Origin: Archivesica marissinica
Lineage: Eukaryota > Mollusca > Bivalvia > Venerida > Vesicomyidae
Assembly: GCA_014843695.1 (NCBI GenBank)
Contig: CM026387.1
Span: 71,211,749-71,275,748, forward strand
Length of the DNA stretch: 64,000 nt
Direction of reading: 5' to 3'
A program made the translations under genes and the position numbers. Of the stretch, positions 23,586 to 34,800 are shown one piece after another. The first letter of the stretch is position 1. Every line of letters starts with the position of its first letter. The notes under the pieces were generated by a model. That model worked only from the letters and a program-made list of their open reading frames with translations, ran no database searches and had not been told where the DNA came from.

Positions 23586-23778
23586 CCTTCATAGAGATTT
23601 AGGTTAATATAATATTATATCTCCATACAAACGACAGTCATTTAATCCTTTCCTTCATAGAGATTTAGGTTAATATACTATTATATCTCCATACAAACGA
23701 CAACCATTTAATCCTTTCCTTCATAGAGATTTAGGTTAATATACTATTATATCTCCATACAAACGACAGCCATTTAGC
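23580..23778 (+). repeat. 66-bp tandem repeat (3 copies)
   Basis: CCTTTCCTTCATAGAGATTT, AGGTTAATATACTATTATAT, CTCCATACAAACGACAGCCA, TTTAAT three times, starting at the end of an S3 SINE fragment and about 320 bases before the MYO6 start-codon exon. Confidence 0.9.
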
Positions 23779-24099
23779 TATCATGCAGTGGATAAGTAGT
23801 CGCCATATCTATCCCACCTCCATATATATTACTGGGACTACATCAGAGTCTGGCCTTTATTATGAACAATGGTTTGGCTACTACAATGTCAATGTATGTC
23901 ATATTGGTAATGGAGTCTAGAGGTGCTTCTATGAGGGAAAGGGTTAAGCTCATAAAATTAATAAACATATAATCATACCTGTTAACACATTCTTTGCATT
24001 CACAATTGACCACTTTTCGTGAGTATTTAGGAATTATTATAGTGTTCGTAATTTATGTAGGAAAGAATTTTGATAAGTTTTCTTTTTGTGTATATGCAG

Positions 24100-24123
24100 A
24101 TTGAGAGTTGATCACCTGTAGCC
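24100..24123 (+). other. MYO6: MYO6 5' untranslated segment of first coding exon
   Basis: A pyrimidine-rich tract ending in TATATGCAG (AG at 24098-24099) precedes 24 bases that lead directly to the ATG at 24124. This looks like a 3' splice site, so the start-codon exon probably has a 5' non-coding exon upstream that I could not identify. The bases before the ATG (GTAGCC-ATGG) give a G at +4 and a purine at -3, a fair Kozak context. The acceptor is inferred from consensus only. Confidence 0.55.
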
Positions 24124-24240
24124 ATGGACGGGGGAAAGAAGGTGTGGGTTCCCCATGCCACGGAAGGGTTCAAACTGGGGCGTATCGTGGACATTGCGTC
24201 GGAGTTCATCACTATTGAACCGTTTGATGCTCCCGGAACT
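24124..24240 (+). CDS. MYO6: Unconventional myosin-VI, coding exon 1 (residues 1-39)
   Basis: Myosin VI is the actin motor that moves toward the pointed (minus) end and works in endocytosis, Golgi organisation and actin anchoring. This exon encodes the start of the protein: MDGGKKVWVPH, then KLGRIVDI and FITIEPF. That pattern matches the class-VI N-terminus (in the known family: M-E-D-G-K-x-V-W-x-P-H, then G-x-I-V-D-I). It is the start of the small N-terminal SH3-like subdomain that precedes the motor core. The exon ends in phase 0 at GGA-ACT followed by the donor GTACGT. The ATG is chosen because it gives the family-typical N-terminus and follows a likely acceptor 24 bases upstream. The next exon is 1.8 kb downstream, across an intron holding two tRNA-type SINE copies and a MITE. 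Confidence 0.93.
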
Positions 24241-24504
24241 GTACGTACATATGCTTTATAGTTTATTTGTTTTTGAGAAATAATTGGTAGTTTTTGTGCT
24301 TACCTGTGAGTGCCATTAGTATTAGATAGTGATGGCAAAGAATATTGATTTTGGCATTCGAATATTTGCTTTAGAATTGTGTATCATTTCCACGTTCAGT
24401 TTTGCAACCCTGTGGCGTAGCATCTAATATCAACTATATGAACGATTGAATGAACATATTCGAACATTCATTGCCATCCCTATTTTTAAAGTATAAACTT
24501 TTTT

Positions 24505-24750
24505 ATTTTTCAATGATTGCGGAACAAGCTTTAGCAACCTCTATTACCGGTAATCACTCTTGTTGGCATGGATGAAAGCCGTATATGTGGTCATTCGTTT
24601 TTGGAGGAAACTGGAGTATCCGGAGAAAACACATCTGTCCGGTCTGGCGACCACCGTACCATTGCACATACTTTACTGTCCGACGATCGAAGCATTTTGC
24701 ATTGGTGAGAAGCGAGCGCGCTAACAACTGCATAGTCTGACAGTCAATGA
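24505..24750 (-). mobile_element. tRNA-type SINE, family S5, minus strand
   Basis: In reverse it has a tRNA-like head (complement of GTGAGAAGCGAGCGCGCTAA). The body carries GGTCTGGCGACCACCGTACC and GGAAACTGGAGTATCCGG on the plus strand, and the end AATGATTGCGGAACAAGCTT. It lies in intron 1. Confidence 0.75.
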
Positions 24751-25260
24751 TAGTATTCAAAGAATATAGTTGCGGAGTGTTGCAGGGGTCATCACAGCTA
24801 CAGGACTAAGTCGTACCATAAATCTTATTAGCTGTCCAGCTGTAGGTGCCGGGGGTCGGGGGCAGTGATTCCACTATATGTTAATACTGAAATGTAGCTA
24901 GCCTATGCCCTGTTGACAGTGTACTCACTAGACCTAGGGAGGGACGTTCTTCTAGTCATAGTAGGGAGGATGCTTATATAGTCAACCTGTCTTAAGCAGC
25001 CAGCTAAGGGAATCACAGAAAGTGGCTGCATAGCACGGGTGGTTGTTTAATAGGGGGCAAATGTATATAATAAAACAATCTATTTGGAATCTGAAAACTG
25101 GCTGCTTAATACAGATTGACTGCTTAATGGAGGTGATCACTAACACAGGTTTGACTGTAGTTCATAAACCAGTACACTCTCACAATAGAGTGTCTGTGTC
25201 ACTGCATAATCACACTTAGGTCAACCCGATCCAAAAATGCATTTCTTATTATGAAATTAA

Positions 25261-25493
25261 CACTTTCAACACCACATACCTCTAAATAGGCTTACCAAAA
25301 GTATAGATCCAGATGAGCCGGCTCACAGTGATTCATCCCATCAGGATCTGTACTTTTTGCAAGTAATATTACTATTTTTAGACAAAATTACCCATTTTGA
25401 TAAATGAACTTGTCCAACTGTAATTTTCTTATTAATTTATTGGTCTAAAAGTATCATGGACCAGTCCATGTAAGTTACTTGGGGTTGAATGGG
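25261..25493. mobile_element. MITE family B in intron 1, with TTAA duplication
   Basis: CACTTTCAACACCACATACC to GGGGTTGAATGGG, flanked by TTAA (25257-25260, 25494-25497). Confidence 0.88.
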
Positions 25494-25594
25494 TTAACTG
25501 AATGATGAGTTGCGGTTACCTGTATCAACGTTCACAGTGAAGAACATTTGTGTATCTGCTTGAATAGGGTGTGGTGTTTAAACTTTATTTATTT

Positions 25595-25985
25595 TACAAC
25601 GATTGCGATGCAAGCTTTAACAACTTATATTATATTAGTCACTCTCATTGGCCCGTAAATGTTGTCATTCATGTGGCAGGAAACCGGAGTACCCGGAGAA
25701 AACCCACCTGTCCGATCTGGCGACTACCGTACCATCTCACATACTTCCCAACCGAGGAGCGAACCCGGGTCGCATTTATTTTACAACGATTGCGATGCAA
25801 GCTTTAACAACTTATATTAGTCACTCTCATTGGCCCGTAAATGTTTTCATTCATGTGGCAGGAAACCGGAGAAAACCCACCTGTCCGATCTGGCGACCAC
25901 CGAACCATCTCACATACTTCCCGATCCGAGGAGCGAACCCGGGTTGCATTGGTGAGAAGCGTACGCGCTAACCACTGCGCTAATT
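25595..25985 (-). mobile_element. SINE S5, two tandem copies, minus strand
   Basis: Two successive copies of the S5 body (ACAACGATTGCGATGCAAGC at 25596 and 25782; CACTCTCATTGGCCCGTAAA in both). The first lacks the tRNA head; the second ends with GTGAGAAGCGTACGCGCTAA, the complement of the head. The B-box complement CGAACCCGGGT is present in both. The doubled form looks like a tandem duplication of about 190 bases. Confidence 0.78.
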
Positions 25986-26019
25986 GGCATGTGGTGTTCA
26001 TGCATGTTCCTTATTTCAG

Positions 26020-26163
26020 ACATTGAGGGCGATGTACGACCGATCGTTCCCGGCTGAGGAGTATGATAACAAGGATGTGGATGACAACTGTGCACTCATG
26101 TACCTCAATGAAGCAACACTGCTCAACAACCTCAAAATTAGATACCTTAAAAATAAGATCTAT
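26020..26163 (+). CDS. MYO6: Myosin-VI coding exon 2 (residues 40-87)
   Basis: The acceptor TTATTTCAG precedes ACA-TTG, and the exon ends at ATC-TAT before the donor GTAAGT, phase 0 at both ends. It encodes 48 residues including FPAEEYDNKDVDDNCALMYL and NEATLLNNLKIRYL. This is the conserved entry into the myosin motor (D-x-C-x-L-x-x-L-N-E-A-T-L-L in class VI), ending at K-I-Y, which continues as T-x-x-A-N-I-L-I-A in exon 3. Identity is secure from frame continuity and family motifs. Degenerate copies of the last part of this exon (LNEATLLNNLK, seen as LLNAILVNNLK) lie just downstream at 26170-26690. The exon therefore sits at the edge of an old local duplication. Confidence 0.95.
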
Positions 26164-26169
26164 GTAAGT

Positions 26170-26690
26170 ATTTTACTAAATGCAATACTTGTTAACAATC
26201 TCAAATTGAGTTTATTGACATAACCGGTGAATTTGACATAACCAACTTTGTGATAATGGAAATAAACTGTATTTAACCCATTTCATTCTGGATATATTTA
26301 AAGGCTTTTGCAAACAACATAGATCCAGATCAGCTGCAGCGTGACACTGCGTGCTGATCAGGATCTATGTTGTTTGCTGCATAGCCAAGTGTCTTAGCAA
26401 GATCATCTGAATAGCAAACAGCACAGATCCTGATCAGACGGCACATTTCGTGGCGGTTGATCTGGCTCTATGTTCTTTGCAGATACCGTTTGAACGGTAT
26501 CCAGAATGAAATGGGTTAAAGCAATACTTGTCAACAATCTCAAATTGAGTTTATTGACATAACCGGTGAATTTGACATAACCAACTTTGTGATAACGGAA
26601 ATAAACTGTATTTAATGCAATACTTGTCAGCAATCTCAAATTCCATGGTGATATCTACCAGAAAAATGGAATCTATGTAAGTTATATCAG
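26170..26690 (+). repeat. Degenerate copies of exon 2 end in intron 2, split by a MITE
   Basis: GCAATACTTGTTAACAATCT (26179), GCAATACTTGTCAACAATCT (26521) and GCAATACTTGTCAGCAATCT (26617) resemble the exon 2 stretch GCAACACTGCTCAACAACCT (26113). The 26179 and 26521 units continue with the same 90 or so bases and are tandem neighbours separated by an inserted TTAA MITE (26277-26515). The last copy ends near 26676 in ATCTATGTAAGT, the same as the true exon 2 donor context. The protein reading LLNAILVNNLK against exon LNEATLLNNLK supports the duplication. Confidence 0.78.
26277..26515. mobile_element. MITE family A in intron 2, with TTAA duplication
   Basis: Inverted ends CCCATTTCATTCTGGATAT and TATCCAGAATGAAATGGG, flanked by TTAA (26273-26276, 26516-26519). 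It interrupts an old tandem repeat derived from exon 2. The intact neighbouring unit (AACTGTATTTAATGCAATAC) gives the empty site. Confidence 0.9.
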
Positions 26691-27394
26691 AAATAGAGAG
26701 CATAAATGCTTAAGAACCAAAAAATGAGATACCTGAAAACTGTGATCTACTGAAGTTTTAAGAACAGTAATATATTGGTATACAGTCTACATCCGGTATT
26801 CCACCAATCCCAGCACATGATACTTCACTGAAGTATACACATAACCGCCATGGACATTATTTCCCAAGATGCTGTTTCTCGTAGATCGCAAGCCTTACCC
26901 GTTTCCCTTAATATATCATTATCCAAGGCCACCAAGGACAAGAAAATACGTAATATCGTATTTAATACATACTGCATATATAGATATGTAAATAACATTT
27001 ATATTTGATTTACGAAACTGTGATGGAAGAATCAATGATGCAATGACTGTGCACTTATAATATGATAGCCGAATCAAACTGTTTTCTGTTGAACTTCATT
27101 ATCGACATGTTAAATTTTGCTTATATGCTGAAATATGTTAATTTGAACCAAAACAAACTAATGAATTTATAATAATTATTATGGTGAGCCATTTATCCAA
27201 TTATTGGTTAATTTGTGATTACCGAGTAGTGTGCACCTGTAGTGAACACATTCTAATTACTGTCACGGTAAACACCGTCAACTAATGTTATCTATTGTTT
27301 GCACAGCCTGGCGTATACACCTATGATCATGTAAATTTGCTGAAATGAAAGTTGCACTTTGATGACAAACTGGCACATTGACATAATCAGAAGG
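26691..27394. other. Intron 2 sequence without features
   Basis: AT-rich intron sequence between exon-2-derived copies and the 36-bp array. No exon or repeat recognised. Confidence 0.5.
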
Positions 27395-28866
27395 AAATAC
27401 TGCACATTTACACAGAAGGGACCAGAAAGGGAATTTGGCACATTTACACAGAAGGGACCAGAAAGGGAATTTGGCACATTTACACAGAAGGGACCAGAAA
27501 GGGAATTTGGCACATTTACACAGAAGGGACCAGAAAGGGAATTTGGCACATTTACACAGAAGGGACAAGAAAAGGAATTTGACACATTTACACGGAAGGG
27601 ACCAGAACAGGAATTTGACACATTTACACAGAAGGGACCAGAACATGAATTTGGCACATTTACACAGAAGGGACAAGAAAAGGAATTTGGCACATTTACA
27701 CAGAAGGCACCAGATCAGGAATTTGGCACATTTACACAGAAGGCACCAGAAACAGGAATTTGGCACATTTACACAGAAGGGACCAGACACAGGAATTTGG
27801 CACATTTACACAGAAGGGACCAGAACAGGAATTTGGCACATTTACACAGAAGGGACCAGAACAGGAATTTGACACATTTACACAGAAGGCACCAGAACAG
27901 GAATTTGGCACATTTACACAGAAGGGACCAGAAACATGAATTTGGCACATTTACACAGAAGGGACCAGAAACAGGAATTTGGCACATTTACACAGAAGGG
28001 ACCAGAAACAGGAATTTGGCACATTTACACAGAAGGGACCAGAAACAGGAATTTGACACATTTACACAGAAGGGACCAGAACAGGAATTTGGCACATTTA
28101 CACAGAAGGCACCAGAACAGGAATTTGGCACATTTACACAGAAGGCACCAGAAACAGGAATTTGGCACATTTACACAGAAGGGACCAGAAACAGGAATTT
28201 GGCACATTTACACAAAAGGGACCAGAAACAGGAATTTGGCACATTTACACAGAAGGGACCAGAAACAGGAATTTGGCACATTTACACAGAAGGGACCAGA
28301 ACAGGAATTTGGCACATTTACACAGAAGGGACCAGAACAGGAATTTGACAGATTTACACAGAAGGCACCAGAACAGGAATTTGGCACATTTACACAGAAG
28401 GCACCAGAAACAGGAATTTGGCACATTTACACAGAAGGGACCAGAAACAGGAATTTGGCACATTTATACAGAAGGGACCAGAACAAGGAATTTGACACAT
28501 TTACACAGAAGGCACCAGAACAGGAATTTGGCACATTTACACAGAAGGGATCAGAAACAGGAATTTGGCACATTTACACAGAAGGGACCAGAAACAGGAA
28601 TTTGGCACATTTACACAGAAGCGACCAGAACAGGAATTTGGCACATTTACACAGAAGGGACCAGAACAGGAATTTGACAGATTTACACAGAAGGCACCAG
28701 AACAGGAATTTGGCACATTTACACAGAAGGGACCAGAACAGGAATTTGGCACATTTACACAGAAGGGACCAGAACAGGAATTTGACACATTTACACAGAA
28801 GGGACCAGAACAGGAATTTGACAGATTTACACAGAAGGCACCAGAACAGGAATTTGGCACCAGAAA
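27395..28866 (+). repeat. 36/37-bp tandem array in intron 2 (about 40 copies)
   Basis: The unit is AATTTGGCACATTTACACAG then AAGGGACCAGAACAGG, with variants AGAAACAGG, AAGGCACC and GACAGATTT. Long open frames on both strands arise because few units contain stops; they shift frame between 36- and 37-base units and are not genes. The array ends 0.12 kb before exon 3. The unit's ATTTGGCACATTTACA resembles exon 3's junction ATTTCAGACATTTACA, 13 of 16 matches. Confidence 0.92.
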
Positions 28867-28989
28867 AAGAATTTGATTTATTCGAAAATTTGACTTAACA
28901 ACGAAATTTGACACAATCATAGACAGTTAGATGCAAAATGATATTACATGTTTATGTTAAATTTGTATTATTTGACATTTGTATTTCAG

Positions 28990-29119
28990 ACATTTACAGC
29001 AAATATCCTCATAGCATTGAACCCGTATACCAAAATTCCAGACCTGTTCAACCACACCACTCGGCAGAGTTACAAGCTGAAGTCCCTTGGTACCATGCCG
29101 CCACATGTATATGCTATAG
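28990..29119 (+). CDS. MYO6: Myosin-VI coding exon 3 (residues 88-130 plus one base)
   Basis: The acceptor GTATTTCAG is followed by ACA-TTT-ACA-GCA-AAT. The exon encodes T-F-T-A-N-ILIALNPYTKIPDLF, then Q-S-Y-K-LKSLGTMPPHVYAI. It contains the motor-core N-P-Y and the P-P-H-V-Y-A-I motif that leads to the P-loop helix. It ends in phase 1 (GCTATA-G) before the donor GTAAAT; the split codon is completed to Ala by exon 4. The exon begins 0.12 kb after the end of a 36-bp tandem array (27.4-28.87 kb). That array's unit shares the pattern ATTT-NNN-ACATTTACA with the acceptor and first bases of this exon. A minus-strand SINE lies 46 bases after the donor. Confidence 0.95.
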
Positions 29120-29165
29120 GTAAATCCTAGTGGGCTTTACAGTATGCTGCACACCAAAATATTCA

Positions 29166-29438
29166 TATGTTATGTTCTGTTATATTTCGGGTTTTACGCC
29201 TGCATCAGCACCATTTTGGGCTATATCGCCGGCGGGCAGTTTACCTAACAACACCTTTCCTGGGCAGGCTCCATCATTTAACCATTACTTGGGTGCACCA
29301 ACCTCCGTAAGAAACTGCCAACTTTTTCATATAAATGAGACACGGTCTGAGCTGGGCTCGAACCCGTGACCATCAGTGATGATAGGTTACAGTGGTATAC
29401 AAGTCAGCGACCGTATCCACTCGACCACGGAGGCGGAC
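29166..29438 (-). mobile_element. tRNA-type SINE, family S2, minus strand
   Basis: Minus-strand copy with the tRNA-like head at 29385-29438 and the ATA-rich tail at its left. Flanked by the 12-base direct repeat CCAAAATATTCA (29154-29165 and 29439-29450). It lies 46 bases after the exon 3 donor. Confidence 0.9.
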
Positions 29439-29517
29439 CCAAAATATTCAATGGGGTAGATGATGATAATTTGCTATTACTGTCTTATAGTAACATTTTT
29501 CGATAAGGTTGTAAAAC

Positions 29518-29583
29518 AATGATGATGATGATTGAGCTTATTTACCCTCGCCTCCGGCGAACCATATGGGCGAGCGTACTAAG
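29518..29583 (-). mobile_element. 3' end fragment of the GC-rich retroposon family
   Basis: On the minus strand it reads GCTCGCCCATATGG, GGAGGCGAGGGTAAATAA and then a CATCAT tail. This matches the last 60 or so bases of the element at 60551-61685, with the same hairpin arms (CTCGCC and GGCGAG) and a slightly changed loop. It is a short 5'-truncated copy in intron 3. Confidence 0.7.
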
Positions 29584-29639
29584 AAGTTTAGTTAACACTC
29601 ATATATTATAAACTAAGGTGATTAAGTTGTGTGTGTTAA

Positions 29640-29905
29640 TAATACGATTTGAATGCTCAGCTCTGCCATAGATTAGGCTACAAGCACCAAAATGTATAGG
29701 GTCAGTACAGGAGTCACTCTATACTGTCTCACATCTCATATTCGTAAATGTATGAATATTTTTGATGTATAATATTATTTGCATGCTCAGCCCGGCCATA
29801 GATTAGGCTACAAGCATCAAAATATATAGAGTCGGTACAGGAGTCACGCTGTACTAACACGCATCTTAATTCTATAATGTGTGAATTAGACGAGTAATGT
29901 TATTT
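29640..29905 (+). repeat. Two-copy direct repeat in intron 3 (about 130 bp)
   Basis: GCTCAGCTCTGCCATAGATT, AGGCTACAAGCACCAAAAT and ACAGGAGTCACTCTATACTG recur as GCTCAGCCCGGCCATAGATT, AGGCTACAAGCATCAAAAT and ACAGGAGTCACGCTGTACTA. Confidence 0.82.
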
Positions 29906-30516
29906 GATAACAATAAATAAATTGCCTATTAAATACATAGTAAAAAGTAAAAACATACAGTCTGTTCATTTATATTTCCAATCTTTCATTTATTCTGATA
30001 CCACATCCACTGTGAAGAGGTATTCAAATCAGCCTGAATTTCCCTGAAACACAGAATATTTCAAATTTTATGTTTCAAATAACCAGTGCACACTGGTGAA
30101 TAACGTCACTGTGTTTACACACTGTATTCCTCCGCCAAATATTTAATAATGCAGTATACCAACCTTCAGTTTGCAATGGCCTGAATTTTTATACCACATC
30201 TTTTCTACACATCAACTAGTCTGAAGTCTTCTCAAGTCACATAATTTCTCAAAAAACACAAACTATACACTGCCTGTCATGAAAATGCATTTTTACCAAA
30301 ACGAAAAATTAACTATAATATTATTAGTTATTGGGACTACATTTGACCGCGGATGCACTTCTGCCTATTTTTGTATATACAACCATAAGTAAAATTTGTC
30401 AGAATTGCCAACTGCATTGATACTTCAGTGCTACATGTTGGCATTACACAGAATGCGAGTTTGAAACCCTGCTTAGGAATGAATAAAATATTATACAAAC
30501 TTATCTACTCTTACAG
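29906..30516. other. Intron 3 sequence without features
   Basis: Unique-looking intron sequence leading into the exon 4 acceptor. Confidence 0.5.
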
Positions 30517-30681
30517 CGGACAAAGCATACCGTGACATGAAAGTGAGCAAGGCTAGTCAGTCGATCATCGTGTCGGGAGAATCCGGGGCTGGGAAAACCG
30601 AATCCACCAAATATATCCTCAAGTATCTCACCGACAACTGGGGGACCCATGCAGGGCTTATAGAGCGAAGAATTATAGAAT
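30517..30681 (+). CDS. MYO6: Myosin-VI coding exon 4 with P-loop (residues 131-186)
   Basis: Acceptor CTCTTACAG, then CG-GAC-AAA. The exon encodes [10 protein letters not shown], then [20 protein letters not shown] and [20 protein letters not shown], ending in a split Ser codon. GESGAGKT (residues 151-158) is the nucleotide-binding P-loop that contacts ATP phosphates and Mg. The residue number agrees with the position I recall for vertebrate myosin VI. The donor is T-GTAAGTG. From the TCACCGAC motif onward, the end of this exon and its donor are repeated in tandem about seven times in the following intron (30700-31298), so the genuine donor is followed by a ladder of look-alikes. Confidence 0.96.
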
Positions 30682-30699
30682 GTAAGTGAAGCTATACAT

Positions 30700-31298
30700 A
30701 CATTTATTATTTCACCGACAACTGGGGGACCCATGCGGGGCTTATAGAACGAAGAATTAGAGAACATAAGTGAAGTTATACATGCATCTATTGTTTCACC
30801 GACAACTGGGGGACCCATGCGGGGCTTATAGAATGAAGAATTAGAGAACATAAGTGAAGTTATACATGCATCTATTGTTTCACCGACAACTGGGGGATCC
30901 ATCCGGGGCTTATAGAACGAAGAATTATGAATGTAAGTGAAGATATACATACATTTATTATTTCACCGACAACTGGGGATCCATGCGGGGCTTATAGAAC
31001 GAAGAATTATGGAACATAAGTGAAGTTATACATGCATCTATTGTTTCACCAACAACTGGGGGATCCATGCGGGGCTTATAGAGCGAAGAATTATGGAACA
31101 TAAGTGAAGTTATACATGCATCTATTGTTTCACCAACAACTGGGGGATCCATGCGGGGCTTATAGAGCGAAGAATTAGAGAACATAAGTGAAGTGATACA
31201 TGCATCTATTGTTTCACCGACAACTGGGGGACCCATGTGGGGCTTATAGAGCGAAGAATTAGAGAACATAAGTGAAGTGATACATGCATCTATTGTTG
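30700..31298 (+). repeat. About 85-bp tandem array copied from exon 4 end and its donor (7 copies)
   Basis: Each unit carries TTTCACCGACAACTGGGG, then GGGGCTTATAGA, GCGAAGAATTA and a donor-like AAGTGAAG, followed by TATACATGCATCTATTG. The first part is the 3' end of exon 4. At the donor position six of seven copies read CATAAGTG in place of TGTAAGTG, so the GT is lost. Only the copy near 30930 keeps GTAAGT. Spacing is 80-86 bases. No AG precedes the exon-like part, so the copies are not complete exons. Confidence 0.92.
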
Positions 31299-31836
<538 letters not shown>

Positions 31837-34800
31837 GTGATTTGTTTTAGTGTCTAGTTGTGGGGAGGTTTATATGTGATTTGTTTTAGTGTCTAGTTAC
31901 TGGAGGGTTTATATGTGATTTGTTTTACAGTCTCTAGTTGTGGGAGGGTTTATATGTGATTTGTTTTACAGTGTCTGGTTACTGGAGGGTTTATATGTGA
32001 TTTGTTTTACAGTGTCTAGTTGTGGGAGGTTTATATGTGATTTGTTTTACAGTGTCTAGTTGTGGGAGGTTTATATGTGATTTGTTTTACAGTGTCTAGT
32101 TGTGGGAGGTTTATATGTGATTTGTTTTACAGTGTCTAGTTGTGGGGAGGTTTATATGTGATTTGTTTTAGTGTCTAATTGTGGGAGGTTTATATGTGAT
32201 TTGTTTTACAGTCTCTAGTTGTGGGAGGGTTTATATGTGATTTGTTTTACAGTCTCTAGTTGTGGGGGTTTATATGTGATTTGTTTTACAGTTCTAGTTT
32301 GGAGGGTTTATATGTGATTTGTTTTACAGTCTCTAGTTGTGGGAAGGTTTATATGTGATTTGTTTTACAGTCTCTAGTTGTGGGAGGGTTTATATGTGAT
32401 TTGTTTTACAGTCTCTAGTTGTGGGAGGGTTTATATGTGATTTGTTTTACAGTCTCTAGTTGTTGGAGGGTTTATATGTGATTTGTTTTACAGTCTCTAG
32501 TTACTGGAGGGTTTATATGTGATTTGTTTTACAGTCTCTAGTTACTGGAGGGTTTATATGTGATTTGTTTTACAGTCTCTAGTTACTGGAGGGTTTATAT
32601 GTGATTTGTTTTACAGTGTCTAGTTGTGGGGAGGTTTATATGTGATTTGTTTTACAGTCTCTAGTTACTGGAGGGTTTATATGTGATTTGTTTTACAGTG
32701 TCTAGTTGTGGGAAGGTTTATATGTGATTTGTTTTACAGTGTCTAGTTGTGGGCAGGTATATATGTGATTTGTTTTACAGTGTCTAGTTGTGGGAGGGTT
32801 TATATGTGATTTGTTTTACAGTGTCTAGTTGTGGGAGGGTTTATATGTGATTTGTTTTACAGTGTCTAGTTACTGGAGGGTTTATATGTGATTTGTTTTA
32901 CAGTGTCTAGTTGTGGGAAGGTTTATATGTGATTTGTTTTACAGTGTCTAGTTGTGGGAAGGTTTATATGTGATTTGTTTTACAGTCTCTAGTTACTGGA
33001 GTGTTTATATGTGATTTGTTTTACAGTGTCTAGTTGTGGGGAGGTTTATATGTGATTTGTTTTACAGTGTCTAGTTGTGGGAGGGTTTATATGTGATTTG
33101 TTTTACAGTGTCTAGTTGTGGGAGGGTTTATATGTGATTTGTTTTACAGTGTCTAGTTGTGGGAGGGTTTATATGTGATTTGTTTTACAGTGTCTAGTTG
33201 TGGGAGGGTTTATATGTGATTTGTTTTACAGTCTCTAGTTGTGGGAGGGTCTATATGTGATTTGTTTTACAGTGTCTAGTTGTGGGAGGGTCTATATGTG
33301 ATTTGTTTTACAGTGTAGTTGTGGGAGGGTCTATATATGATTTGTTTTACAGTGTCTAGTTACTGGCGGGTTTATATGTGATTTGTTTTACAGTGTCTAG
33401 TTGTGGGAGGGTCTATATGTGATTTGTTTTACAGTGTCTAGTTGTGGGAGGGTCTATATGTGATTTGTTTTACAGTGTCTAGTTGTGGGAGGGTTTATAT
33501 GTGATTTGTTTTACAGTCTCTAGTTGTGGGAGGGTCTATATGTGATTTGTTTTACAGTCTCTAGTTACTGGCGGGTTTATATGTGATTTGTTTTACAGTG
33601 TCTAGTTGTGGGAAGGTTTATATGTGATTTGTTTTACAGTGTCTAGTTGTGGAGGGTTATATGTGATTTGTTTACAAACGGAGGTTTATATGTGATTTGT
33701 TTTACAGTGTCTAGTTACTGGAGTGTTTATATGTGATTTGTTTTACAGTGTCTAGTTACTGGAGGGTTTATATGTGATTTGTTTTACAGTGTCTAGTTAC
33801 TGGAGGGTTTATATGTGATTTGTTTTACGGTGTCTAGTTGTGGGGAGGTTTATATGTGATTTGTTTTACAGTGTCTAGTTACTGGAGGGTTTATATGTGA
33901 TTTGTTTTACAGTGTCTAGTTGGAGTTTATATATTTGTTTTACAGTGTCTAGTTTGTCTAGTTACTGGAGTGTTTATATGTGATTTGTTTTACAGTGTCT
34001 AGTTACTGGAGGGTTTATATGTGATTTGTTTTACAGTGTCTAGTTGTGGGAAGGTTTATATGTGATTTGTTTTACAGTGTCTGGTTACTGGAGTGTTTAT
34101 ATGTGATTTGTTTTACAGTGTCTAGTTGTGGGGAGGTTTATATGTCATTTGTTTTACAGTGTCTAGTTACTGGAGGGTTTATTTATATGTGATTTGTTTT
34201 ACAGTGTCTAGTTACTGGAGTGTTTATATGTGATTTGTTTTACAGTGTCTAGTTGTGGGCAGGTATATATGTGATTTGTTTTACAGTGTCTAGTTGTGGG
34301 AGGGTTTATATGTGATTTGTTTTACAGTGTCTAGTTACTGGAGGGTTTATATGTGATTTGTTTTACAGTGTCTAGTTGTGGGAGGGTTTATATGTGATTT
34401 GTTTTACAGTGTCTAGTTACTGGAGGGTTTATATGTGATTTGTTTTACTGTGTCTAGTTGTGGGAGGGTTTATATGTGATCTGTTTTACAGTGTCTAGTT
34501 ACTGGAGGGTTTATATGTGATTTGTTTTACAGTGTCTAGTTGTGGGTAGGTTTATATGTGATTTGTTTTACAGTGTCTAGTTACTGGAGGGTTTATATGT
34601 GATTTGTTTTGCAGTGTCTAGTTGTGGGAGGGTTTATATGTGATTTGTTTTACAGTGTCTAGTTGTGGGGAGGTTTATATGTGATTTGTTTTACAGTGTC
34701 TAGTTGTGGGGAGGTTTATATGTGATTTGTTTTACAGTGTCTAGTTACTGGAGGGTTTATATGTGATTTGTTTTACAGTGTCTAGTTGTGGGAGGGTTTA

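Noticed and set aside
27359..28898. Open frames of 320-329 codons on the plus strand and others on the minus strand
   Set aside because: Artefact of the 36/37-bp array; reading frame shifts between units and exon 3 follows in the same intron context.
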